From Dryocola clanedunensis (GTDB taxonomy: Bacteria; Pseudomonadota; Gammaproteobacteria; Enterobacterales; Enterobacteriaceae): DNA of 64,000 bases. The notes beneath the pieces are model-generated. The model had not been told where the DNA came from. It searched no databases and worked only from the letters and a program-made list of their open reading frames with translations. The DNA lies in the NCBI RefSeq assembly GCF_025215155.1, contig NZ_JALHAM010000122.1; one strand, written 5' to 3'. Both the position numbers and the translations under genes were made by a program. Shown here in pieces: positions 29,665 through 37,418 of the stretch (its first letter is position 1; each line of letters begins with the position of its first letter).

Positions 29665-31584
29665 TCAAAAGGCGTAGCTGGCGCTCAGCGTACCGTTAAA
29701 TCCACTGCTGCTCCGATCGGCGGCAAGCACATTGGCGCCCGCAGCCAGAGTCAGGTTACCGCTCGTAGCGCTTAAATTTATCCCGGCCTTGTAGAGGTTT
29801 TTGCTGTTATAGGCTGAAACCTGGTCCACATTAATGCCATACAACGAAGCGTGGGAAGTCTGCTGCTCATCGCTGAGCAATCTTTCATAGCCGATATTGA
29901 TCCCCGGCGTTAGCGCCCAGCCGCCCGGAGTAAAAGGTTTCAGCTTAATATCCAGATTACTGACCAGGCTGGTTTGCGTCTCGTTTGTACCGTCCACATC
30001 CAGCGCGACCTCGCTGTCCGATTCCTGAACGCCTTCGAGATGCAAATGCGTGACCTGCACGCCCAGGCTTGGGTCGAAGGAGACGATGCCGGGAACAAAC
30101 CAGCCAAGACCCGCTCGCGCGCTGTAAAACTGGCCGTTGCTGTCGCCCTTCGCAGAGCCAAAGCCACTGCCTGGATGGCGCTCGCTGTCATAATCAATGT
30201 AGCCTGCCGTACCTTGCAGGGTGCTATATGGCCCGTCTTGCAGCGAGTTTAAGGCATACCGCCCGCCCAGCGTGATAAACGTTGAGTTCGTTTTTACTTC
30301 ATCGCCGTTGCTGCTGACATTCCCGTGGCTGTAGCCAATGCCGCCGTTAACGGAAAGCTGCTCGTTCGCCCGCCACGTGCTGCCAACGACCGCGCCAGCT
30401 GAATGTTCGTTGCTGCTGATTTGGGCGCTGTTACCCTCGGTGCCGAGGTAGCTGTCCATTCCCGTCATCCAGACGGAGGCTGAGCCAACGGCCAGCGTGT
30501 TGCCCGCAATCCACGGCGCTATTTTATCGTTAATTTGTGACGGTGCGCGCAGCAGGTAGCTGGCCGTGTCGGCATAAATTTGTCCGCCAATCCGTTTTTC
30601 AAGGCCGCCGAGCGAGCCGCTATCAATCGCCGATTGCAGAGCGAAGTTGTAAGCGGTGTAACGTCCCGAGAGCGGGGAATCCTGCAGCGCATTAAGGAAT
30701 GCGGCACCTGCTGCGGCGTTACCCGTGAAACTCTCCTGGCCTGGTAGCTGCGAGTAGCGAACCATCTTTGCCCGCAGCACATAAATGGTTGCCTGGTCCA
30801 GGCCAAGCCCTTTTTTAAGGTAGTTATCGACGGTGCCGTAGCTGAGGAGGATCTGATCGAATCCCGCCTGCAACCAGTTTGCCTGAACGCCCATCAATGT
30901 GCGGTAAGTCTCGGCCATCGAGGGCGGCAGCGCCGCTACCGTTGCGTTGATTCGGGCTGCGGTGTATTCGTTTGTTGCCAGATAATTTTGCATGATATCG
31001 GCGGAGCTCACCCCCGCAATGGACTGAAGAATAGCGGCCGTCCAGCCCGTGCGGTCTTTGCCCGCCGTGCAGTGGAACAGCGCCGCGCCGTCCGCCTCGG
31101 CAAGTTCACGGAAAACCTCGTTCAGCCCCTGGCGGGCGTAGCTGCTGGTAACGAAACTCCGCTCGCCGTCCTCCATCATGGCGTTGACCCCGGCTGCGTC
31201 CAGATTGGCCAACGTACTGGTAATACTGCTGGTACTACCCGAATTGCCGATCAAATCTACATTGACGTATTTTGCCCCGGCAGGAAGCGTATCCGGCGTG
31301 GTTGCTATCTCCTCTGGCGTACGCAAATCCACTACGGTGGCAATGTTCAGCGTGTTGAGCACGGCAAGGTCGGAGGCGGTTGGGGTGATGGCATTGGCCC
31401 GGTAGAACACGCCCTGACGCATGACGCCATCGTTAGCGGTGGTGTAAGCCGTCGTCGTTCCTGCAACATCACGAAAATTATCCATGCCCTGAAGGCGGGG
31501 GGTATTCAACGTCAGATCGGCGGCCTGGGCGCCACAGCACAACAGGTAAATGATTGTTGCCGCGTAGGTTTTCTTGAGTTTCAA
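29665..31584 (-). CDS. Autotransporter with protein tyrosine phosphatase passenger
   Basis: A 639-aa protein from the proposed TTG at 31584, which has AAGGA 7 bp upstream and gives the signal peptide MKLKKTYAATIIYLLCCGAQA. The in-frame ATG at 31635 lacks a ribosome site and would precede the signal by 17 polar residues. The passenger resembles the Y_phosphatase3 family: MDNFRDVAG, YRAN, VVDLRTPEE (Asp86) and the P-loop HCTAGKDRTG, with nucleophile Cys172 and Arg178. The C-terminal ~270 residues form an autotransporter barrel (IGYSHGNVSS onward) ending SASYAF. A surface-exposed or released phosphatase acting on phosphotyrosine or phosphoinositide is therefore predicted. No Walker or adhesin repeats are seen. 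It lies between psp and sap on the minus strand as a single gene. Confidence 0.88.
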   Translation of the reverse strand: MKLKKTYAATIIYLLCCGAQAADLTLNTPRLQGMDNFRDVAGTTTAYTTANDGVMRQGVFYRANAITPTASDLAVLNTLNIATVVDLRTPEEIATTPDTLPAGAKYVNVDLIGNSGSTSSITSTLANLDAAGVNAMMEDGERSFVTSSYARQGLNEVFRELAEADGAALFHCTAGKDRTGWTAAILQSIAGVSSADIMQNYLATNEYTAARINATVAALPPSMAETYRTLMGVQANWLQAGFDQILLSYGTVDNYLKKGLGLDQATIYVLRAKMVRYSQLPGQESFTGNAAAGAAFLNALQDSPLSGRYTAYNFALQSAIDSGSLGGLEKRIGGQIYADTASYLLRAPSQINDKIAPWIAGNTLAVGSASVWMTGMDSYLGTEGNSAQISSNEHSAGAVVGSTWRANEQLSVNGGIGYSHGNVSSNGDEVKTNSTFITLGGRYALNSLQDGPYSTLQGTAGYIDYDSERHPGSGFGSAKGDSNGQFYSARAGLGWFVPGIVSFDPSLGVQVTHLHLEGVQESDSEVALDVDGTNETQTSLVSNLDIKLKPFTPGGWALTPGINIGYERLLSDEQQTSHASLYGINVDQVSAYNSKNLYKAGINLSATSGNLTLAAGANVLAADRSSSGFNGTLSASYAF

Positions 31585-31799
31585 AAAGCAATCCTTATCA
31601 AAGTTAAGCAAGCGGCGCCGATTGTAAGGATGCATTGTTAAGGAATTGTTTCAGTAATGTTTTATCGATGCTTATCAGGCTAACCAACTGCCTGTAATCA
31701 TCCTGAAAACCTGCAAAACAGAGCGTAAAGGAGGGCCGTTTAGGTCATGGCAAAGAACAAAATGGCTGGCGGCTCGCTTATACCAGCCATAAATTTTTA

Positions 31800-32795
31800 T
31801 TATTGCTCTGCCGACGGCGTGACACTGTGCTTCTTGAGCAGGGCGCGAAGCTGGTGGTAGGTCAGCCCCAGTAATTCTGCTGCCTTGCGCTGGTTATACT
31901 TCGCCTGCAGCAGGCTGCGCTCGACCAGCGTTTTTTCCTGTTCGTTCTGCCAGCCGCGCAGGTCCAGCGGCAGCTGAGGGCCATTTTCAGCGGTTGGCTC
32001 CGCTATGGGGACGGATGCCGCTTTGCGGGCAAACGGGTCGAGAATGACCTTATCTACCTGTTCTTCACTGCTGCCGTGGCGATAAACCGAACGCTCAACC
32101 ACGTTTTTTAATTCACGAATATTACCGGGCCAGCCGTAATTCAGCAGCGTCTGCTGCGCCTCTTCGCTAAAGCCCGGAAACAACGGGAGCTGGAGTTCGC
32201 GGCACATCTGAATGGCAAAGTGTTCGGCCATCAGCATGATATCGGGCTTGCGCTCGCGCAGGGGGGGCAGGGTGACGACATCGAACGCCAGGCGATCCAG
32301 TAAATCCGCGCGGAACTTGCCCTCCTCGGCAAGCTTCGGCAAATCGGCGTTGGTGGCACACACCAGCCGCACGTTCACATGCAGCGGCTGGCTGCCGCCC
32401 ACGCGCTCCAGTTCGCCGTACTCCACCACGCGAAGCAGTTTTTCCTGCACCATCATCGGCGCGGTTGCCAGCTCATCGAGGAAAAGCGTGCCGCCGTCGG
32501 CGCGCTCAAAGCGGCCCGGATGACGTTTTTGCGCTCCGGTAAAGGCTCCGGCCTCGTGCCCGAACAGCTCGGAATCCAGCAGATTATCGTTTAGCGCAGC
32601 GCAGTTCAGCGAGATAAACGGCCCCTGCCAGCGGCGGGACAGGAAGTGCAGGCGGTTGGCAATCAGCTCTTTACCGGTGCCACGCTCGCCGATGACCAGC
32701 ACAGGTTTTTCCAGCGGGGCCAGCCGCGACACCTGCTCCAGCACCTCCAGAAAGCTGTTTGCTTCCCCAATCAGGTTATCTTTATGTTCTGCCAT
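31800..32795 (-). CDS. pspF: Phage shock operon activator PspF
   Basis: A 331-aa sigma-54 enhancer-binding protein that activates the pspA promoter with ATP hydrolysis. MAEHKDNLIGEANSF matches the known PspF start, so ATG 32795 was chosen over the 32810 alternative. The Walker A is GERGTGKE and the sigma-54 contact loop is AGAFTGAQ. A Walker B-like LFLDELATAP and a C-terminal Fis-type HTH (RKAAELLGLTYHQLRALL) follow. There is no receiver domain: activity is held in check by PspA. It is divergent from pspA with the control region between. Confidence 0.97.
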   Translation of the reverse strand: MAEHKDNLIGEANSFLEVLEQVSRLAPLEKPVLVIGERGTGKELIANRLHFLSRRWQGPFISLNCAALNDNLLDSELFGHEAGAFTGAQKRHPGRFERADGGTLFLDELATAPMMVQEKLLRVVEYGELERVGGSQPLHVNVRLVCATNADLPKLAEEGKFRADLLDRLAFDVVTLPPLRERKPDIMLMAEHFAIQMCRELQLPLFPGFSEEAQQTLLNYGWPGNIRELKNVVERSVYRHGSSEEQVDKVILDPFARKAASVPIAEPTAENGPQLPLDLRGWQNEQEKTLVERSLLQAKYNQRKAAELLGLTYHQLRALLKKHSVTPSAEQ

Positions 32796-32893
32796 GATGA
32801 AATTAACCAACTGTTAGCGAATGTCACCACTATAAGCGCTGGGGGCGCAGAGTCAAATTTAATCATAATCAGTAAAATCAACAAGATAAAAAG

Positions 32894-32910
32894 TTGGCAC
32901 GAACATTGTA
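32894..32910 (+). promoter_or_regulatory. Sigma-54 promoter of pspABCD
   Basis: TTGGCACGAACATTGTA fits the sigma-54 -24/-12 consensus (TTGGCAC-N5-TTGCW) with the GG and the TTG at the right spacing. It lies 59 bp before the pspA ATG and downstream of the pspF start, so PspF can bind upstream sites in 32796-32890 and activate it. Confidence 0.9.
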
Positions 32911-32968
32911 TTAATCCTTGTGAGCAAGGTGCCTGGCACCGGAAATAATGACTAAAGAGGATTGAACA

Positions 32969-33640
32969 ATGGGTATTTTTTCTCGTTTTGCCGACATCGT
33001 GAATGCCAACATCAACTCGCTGCTGGAAAAGGCAGAAGATCCGCAGAAGCTGGTACGCCTGATGATTCAGGAAATGGAAGACACGCTCGTTGAAGTGCGT
33101 TCCACCTCGGCCCGTGCGCTGGCAGAAAAGAAACAGCTGTCCCGCCGCGTAGAGCAGGCCACGGCGCAGCAGGCCGAATGGCAGGAAAAAGCCGAGCTGG
33201 CGCTGCGTAAAGATAAAGAAGATCTGGCCCGTGCGGCGCTGATCGAAAAACAGAAATTAACCGACCTGATTGCCACCCTGGAAGATGAAGTGGTTCACGT
33301 CGATGAAACCCTGGCGCGTATGAAAAAAGAGATTGGCGAGCTGGAAAACAAACTCAGCGAAACCCGCGCGCGCCAGCAGGCCTTAACGTTGCGTCATCAG
33401 GCTGCGTCTTCTTCTCGTGATGTGCGCCGCCAGCTCGACAGCGGTAAACTGGATGAAGCGATGGCCCGTTTCGAATCTTTCGAACGCCGCATCGACCAGA
33501 TGGAGTCAGAGGCGGAAAGCCACGGCTTCGGCAAGCAGAAAAATCTCGACACTCAGTTTGCCGAACTGCAAGCCGATGATGCCATCAGCGAGCAAATTGC
33601 GGCGCTGAAAGCGAAAATGAACGGTCAGGATCGCGGTTAA
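32969..33640 (+). CDS. pspA: Phage shock protein PspA
   Basis: A 223-aa peripheral inner-membrane protein of the PspA/IM30 (ESCRT-III-like) family. It inhibits PspF in unstressed cells and, under membrane stress, oligomerises on the membrane to limit proton leak. It begins with the amphipathic helix MGIFSRFADIVNANINSLL and is otherwise long coiled coil (about 25-190), with the conserved LVRLMIQEMEDTLVEVRS. The length matches the family (222 in E. coli). A good SD, AGAGGA, precedes the ATG. Confidence 0.97.
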   Translation: MGIFSRFADIVNANINSLLEKAEDPQKLVRLMIQEMEDTLVEVRSTSARALAEKKQLSRRVEQATAQQAEWQEKAELALRKDKEDLARAALIEKQKLTDLIATLEDEVVHVDETLARMKKEIGELENKLSETRARQQALTLRHQAASSSRDVRRQLDSGKLDEAMARFESFERRIDQMESEAESHGFGKQKNLDTQFAELQADDAISEQIAALKAKMNGQDRG

Positions 33641-33648
33641 TTATTGAT

Positions 33649-33676
33649 GCTGCGGCCGCGCGTGACGCGCCGCAGC
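33649..33676 (+). terminator. GC-rich hairpin between pspA and pspB
   Basis: GCTGCGG pairs with CCGCAGC around an inner GCGCG-TGA-CGCGC stem, giving a very stable hairpin 9 bp after the pspA stop. There is no U tract, so it more likely stabilises the pspA message 3' end or attenuates read-through. This is consistent with PspA being made in excess over PspB and PspC. Confidence 0.55.
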
Positions 33677-33700
33677 TCGTTCGACTTGTAAGGAGTACAC

Positions 33701-33925
33701 ATGAGCGCGCTTTTTCTGGCCATACCGTTAACGATATTCGTGTTGTTTGTGGCCCCCATCTGGCTGTGGCTGCACTACAGCAACCGCTCAGCGGGCGGCG
33801 AACTGTCGCAGGGCGAACAACAACGGCTGGCGCAGCTTACCGACGAGGCCAAACGCATGCGCGAACGCATTGTTTCGCTTGAGCAAATCCTCGATGCTGA
33901 GCACCCGAACTGGAGAGATAAATAA
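33701..33925 (+). CDS. pspB: Phage shock protein PspB
   Basis: A 74-aa inner-membrane protein with one N-terminal helix (SALFLAIPLTIFVLFVAPIW) and a cytoplasmic leucine-zipper-like coiled coil. It acts with PspC to sense membrane damage and sequester PspA away from PspF. It is preceded by AAGGAG. Its last base is shared with the pspC start codon (TAATG). Confidence 0.96.
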   Translation: MSALFLAIPLTIFVLFVAPIWLWLHYSNRSAGGELSQGEQQRLAQLTDEAKRMRERIVSLEQILDAEHPNWRDK

Positions 33926-34284
33926 TGGTGAATTCATTTTCCGGTCGTAAATTGTGGCGTATCCCTGAGAAAGGGATGCTGAAAGGTGTCTGTGCCGGTA
34001 TCGCACAGTATCTGGATGTCCCTGTAAAGCTGATACGACTGATTGTTGTGTTATCGATGATTTTTGGCCTGTTCTTTTTTGTCCTGGTGGCCTACATCGC
34101 CCTGACATTTATCCTTGATCCAATGCCGCAGGGGGCCGATCGGACAGAGCCGCAGCCGACCAGCCGCGATCTGCTTAATGAGGTGGATGCGGAACTGGCG
34201 GCGGGCGAGCAGCGTTTGCGTTCGATGGAACGGTATATCACTTCTGATACGTTCACGTTACGCAGTCGTTTTCGCCAGCTTTAA
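33925..34284 (+). CDS. pspC: Phage shock protein PspC
   Basis: A 119-aa inner-membrane regulator. The PspC domain includes LWRIPEKGMLKGVCAGIAQY and a hydrophobic helix (about 40-65). A C-terminal leucine-zipper-like helix follows. Together with PspB it relays envelope stress to PspA. A PspA-binding C-terminal region is known in the E. coli protein. Confidence 0.96.
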   Translation: MVNSFSGRKLWRIPEKGMLKGVCAGIAQYLDVPVKLIRLIVVLSMIFGLFFFVLVAYIALTFILDPMPQGADRTEPQPTSRDLLNEVDAELAAGEQRLRSMERYITSDTFTLRSRFRQL

Positions 34285-34287
34285 AAG

Positions 34288-34378
34288 TCCCCCTCACCCT
34301 AACTCTCTCCCCGAAGGGGTGAGGGGATTGAATTGGTATTCTCCCTCTCCCGGGGGAGAGGGGCGGGGTGAGGGCGCC
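34288..34378. repeat. Interspersed hairpin repeat inside the psp operon
   Basis: Two adjacent imperfect hairpins: CTCTCCCC-GAA-GGGGTGAG, and CCTCTCCCGGGGGAGAGG in the right half, together flanked by CCCTCACCC and GGGTGAGGG. This Pu/Py-rich type is a common extragenic repeat in Enterobacter-like genomes. It separates pspC from pspD and may lower pspD expression. Confidence 0.65.
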
Positions 34379-34423
34379 CGTGCTGAATAGCAACCTCGAA
34401 ATTTCTGTTATCCCGGAGGATCC

Positions 34424-34654
34424 ATGACAACATTTCGTACCGCCAGCCAGAAAGCGAAGCCCGGCCTGAAAATTGCCGGCAAACTGGTTCTGCTGGTCGC
34501 TCTGCGCTATGGCCCTGCGGGCGTAGCGGGGTGGGCCGTTAAATCCGTCGCCCGTCGTCCATTGAAAATGCTGTTGGCGATGACCATCGAGCCGCTGCTG
34601 ACCCGTATGCTGCGTAAAGTTTCTGTCCGTTATAATGGGGGGAGCACAAAGTAG
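34424..34654 (+). CDS. pspD: Phage shock protein PspD
   Basis: A 76-aa peripheral inner-membrane protein of unclear function, the last psp gene here. It has a central hydrophobic stretch (KLVLLVALRYGPAGVAGWAV) and a basic C-terminus. A GGAGG-type site (CCCGGAGGATCC) precedes the ATG. The rhodanese gene pspE, which follows in E. coli, is absent: only 126 bp separate the pspD stop from ycjX. Confidence 0.92.
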   Translation: MTTFRTASQKAKPGLKIAGKLVLLVALRYGPAGVAGWAVKSVARRPLKMLLAMTIEPLLTRMLRKVSVRYNGGSTK

Positions 34655-34780
34655 CGCCTCCCTCTCCCCTGGCTGTTTTACATTTCCCACCCCTTTGATT
34701 CGCTATTTCTGAACCTTATTTATTACAATCAGTGAAGATACCTTACCCGTTCGTCAAAAATGGGCGCAACCAGGACGCAT

Positions 34781-36178
34781 ATGAACAGAATCAAGAATGA
34801 ACTGAATGCCCTTGTGAACCGCGGCGTTGACCGACATCTTCGCCTGGCGGTTACCGGGCTTAGCCGCAGCGGTAAGACGGCGTTTATCACGGCCATGGTT
34901 AATCAACTTCTGAGCGTCAACAATGGCGCTCGTTTGCCGATGCTTGCCGCTGCCCGGGAAGAGCGGCTGCTGGGCGTCAAGCGCGTGCCGCAGCGTGATC
35001 TGGGCATTCAGCGTTTTACCTACGATGAAGGGCTGGCGCAGCTTTACGGTACGCCGCCAGGCTGGCCGACACCGACCCGTGGCGTAAGCGAAATGCGCCT
35101 TGCGCTCCGCTATCGCTCTAACGATTCGCTACTGCGCCACTTTAAAGACACCTCAACGCTGTATCTGGAAATCGTCGATTATCCTGGTGAATGGCTGCTG
35201 GATTTACCGATGCTGGCGCAGGATTACCTCAGCTGGTCACGGCAAATGACCGGCCTGCTGCAGGGCGATCGCGCGGAGTGGTCGACCGAATGGCGCAGGC
35301 TGTGCGAAGGGCTAGACCCTCTGGCCCCTGCCGATGAAAACCGGCTGGGCGAAATTTCCCAGGCATGGACCGACTATCTGCTGCGCTGCAAGCGCGAAGG
35401 CCTGCATTTTATTCAGCCGGGCCGCTTTGTGCTGCCGGGCGATATGGCCGGCGCGCCGGCGCTACAGTTTTTCCCGTGGCCTGACGTTGACGGCTTCGGT
35501 GAATCTAAACTCGCTCAGGCTGATAAATCCACCAACCTTGGCATGCTGCGCTCGCGCTACGAGTATTATTGCGAGAAGGTGGTGAAAGGTTTCTATAAAA
35601 ATTACTTCCTGCGCTTTGACCGGCAGATTGTGCTGGTGGACTGCCTGCAGCCGCTGAACAGCGGCCCGCAGGCCTTTAACGACATGCGCCTGGCCCTGAC
35701 GCAGCTGATGCAAAGTTTCCAGTACGGTCAGCGTACACTATTCCGCAGGCTGTTCTCGCCGGTCATCGATAAGCTGCTGTTCGCGGCGACCAAGGCCGAC
35801 CACGTCACGGTTGACCAGCACGCCAACATGGTTTCGCTGTTGCAGCAGCTGGTGCAGGACGCCTGGCAAAATGCCGCGTTCGAGGGCATCGACCGGGAAT
35901 GTATGGGCATTGCGTCGGTACAGGCAACGCAGAGTGGCCTCGTGGACGTGCAGGGAGAGCAAATCCCTGCGCTGCGCGGTCATCGCCTTGATGATGGCTC
36001 GCCGCTAACCGTTTATCCGGGGGAAGTGCCGTCCCGTCTGCCGGGCAGCGCCTTTTGGGACAAGCAGGGCTTTAAATTTGAACAGTTCCGCCCGCAGGTC
36101 ATGGATGTGGACAAACCTCTGCCGCACATCCGCCTTGACGCGGCGCTGGAGTTTTTGATTGGAGATAAACTGCGATGA
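34781..36178 (+). CDS. ycjX: YcjX, psp-associated P-loop protein
   Basis: A 465-aa DUF463 protein with a P-loop GLSRSGKTAF (about residue 27) and the nucleotide-binding segment VDYPGEW; structures of the family resemble GTPases. ATG 34781 was chosen because the resulting length equals the E. coli protein; the frame extends 7 codons upstream to 34760. YcjX and YcjF are co-induced with the Psp response in other enterics. A precise role is unknown. The stop overlaps the ycjF start by 4 bp. Confidence 0.95.
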   Translation: MNRIKNELNALVNRGVDRHLRLAVTGLSRSGKTAFITAMVNQLLSVNNGARLPMLAAAREERLLGVKRVPQRDLGIQRFTYDEGLAQLYGTPPGWPTPTRGVSEMRLALRYRSNDSLLRHFKDTSTLYLEIVDYPGEWLLDLPMLAQDYLSWSRQMTGLLQGDRAEWSTEWRRLCEGLDPLAPADENRLGEISQAWTDYLLRCKREGLHFIQPGRFVLPGDMAGAPALQFFPWPDVDGFGESKLAQADKSTNLGMLRSRYEYYCEKVVKGFYKNYFLRFDRQIVLVDCLQPLNSGPQAFNDMRLALTQLMQSFQYGQRTLFRRLFSPVIDKLLFAATKADHVTVDQHANMVSLLQQLVQDAWQNAAFEGIDRECMGIASVQATQSGLVDVQGEQIPALRGHRLDDGSPLTVYPGEVPSRLPGSAFWDKQGFKFEQFRPQVMDVDKPLPHIRLDAALEFLIGDKLR

Positions 36179-37239
36179 GCGAACCCTTAAAACCGCGTAT
36201 CGATTTCGCACAGCCGCTGGAAGTGGAAAAAGATCCCGTTTACAAAAGTGCTCACGCCTTTAGCGAGCCGGAAGCCGAAAAATTCACGCCGGCCTTAACG
36301 ACCGTGGATGAAGCCGAAGAAGAGAATCAGGCCGAAGCCGTGGTTGAGGCTGCATTGCGTCCAAAGCGTAGCCTGTGGCGAAGGATGGTGATGGCAGGCC
36401 TGGGGCTGTTTGGCATCAGCGTGGTGGCGCAGGGCGTGCAGTGGACGCATAACGCCTTTGTGACACAGGACTGGATTGCGCTCGGCGGCGGCGTGGCGGG
36501 CGGACTGATCGTCGCCGCAGGCGTGGGGTCCGTTGCCACCGAGTGGCGTCGTTTGTGGCGGCTGCGTCAGCGGGCAGAAGAGCGTGACGAGGCGCGGGAG
36601 TTAATGAACAGCCACGGGATCGGCAAAGGGAGGGCGTTCTGTGAAAAGTTAGCTCGCCAGGCCGGGCTCGATCAGGGCCATCCCGCGCTACAGCGCTGGT
36701 ATGCGGCCATTCATGAAACGCATAACGACCGTGAAGTGATTGCGCTTTACGCCCAGCTGGTTCAGCCGGTACTCGATAATATGGCGCGCCGTGAAATCAG
36801 CCGCTCCGCAGCGGAGTCCACGCTGATGATCGCCGTTAGCCCGTTGGCGCTGGTGGATATGGCATTTATTGCCTGGCGCAACCTGCGCCTGATTAACCGC
36901 ATAGCGGCGCTGTACGGCATCGAACTGGGCTATTTCAGCCGAATCCGGCTGTTCCGCCTGGTGATGCTGAACATCGCCTTTGCCGGTGCCAGCGAGCTGG
37001 TGCGTGAAGTGGGTATGGACTGGGTTGGGCAGGACATCGCCGCACGTCTGTCTGCCCGCGCAGCGCAGGGCATCGGTGCTGGACTGCTGACCGCCCGTCT
37101 TGGAATCAAGGCGATGGAGCTTTGCCGTCCGCTGCCGTGGATTGGAGAGGACAAGCCGCGCCTGGGGGATTTCCGCCGCCAGCTGCTGGTGCAGCTCAAA
37201 GAGACAATGACCAAAAAGCCAGCTAATCCGCAGGCTTAA
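36175..37239 (+). CDS. ycjF: YcjF, DUF697-type inner-membrane protein
   Basis: A 354-aa membrane protein with an acidic N-terminus (about 1-60). Hydrophobic helices lie near residues 70-90, 100-120 and about 215-235. The sequence through SPLALVDMAFIAWRNLRLIN is typical of the family. It is translationally coupled to ycjX (ATGA overlap) and is presumed to be its membrane partner in envelope stress. A REP cluster follows before tyrR. Confidence 0.95.
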   Translation: MSEPLKPRIDFAQPLEVEKDPVYKSAHAFSEPEAEKFTPALTTVDEAEEENQAEAVVEAALRPKRSLWRRMVMAGLGLFGISVVAQGVQWTHNAFVTQDWIALGGGVAGGLIVAAGVGSVATEWRRLWRLRQRAEERDEARELMNSHGIGKGRAFCEKLARQAGLDQGHPALQRWYAAIHETHNDREVIALYAQLVQPVLDNMARREISRSAAESTLMIAVSPLALVDMAFIAWRNLRLINRIAALYGIELGYFSRIRLFRLVMLNIAFAGASELVREVGMDWVGQDIAARLSARAAQGIGAGLLTARLGIKAMELCRPLPWIGEDKPRLGDFRRQLLVQLKETMTKKPANPQA

Positions 37240-37245
37240 TATCGT

Positions 37246-37312
37246 TTGACGCTGCGCTTATCCGACCTACGGTAAAATTTCGTGGGTGGATAAGCACCGG
37301 CGTCATCCATCG
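37246..37312. repeat. REP/BIME-like cluster upstream of tyrR
   Basis: GCGCTTATCCGACCTACGG (REP-type half) is followed by GGGTGGATAAGCACCGGCG and TCATCCATCGCG, the latter resembling the hairpin at 24180-24206. It probably marks the 3' end of the ycjXF message. The tyrR promoter should lie in 37313-37418. Confidence 0.6.
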
Positions 37313-37418
37313 CGTTTATCTGTCAACTTTTCTTCACACATCTCTTCTGAGCGGCCGGTATCTGGAGTATTATCACCGCATCCAATGATTCTGTTTACTG
37401 CGATAAAAGGTCACCTCC

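Noticed and set aside
29665..31635. Artificial fusion of a phosphatase gene and a barrel gene by an assembly error
   Set aside because: A single uninterrupted frame, a proper signal peptide and a normal linker length between passenger and barrel support a genuine fusion.
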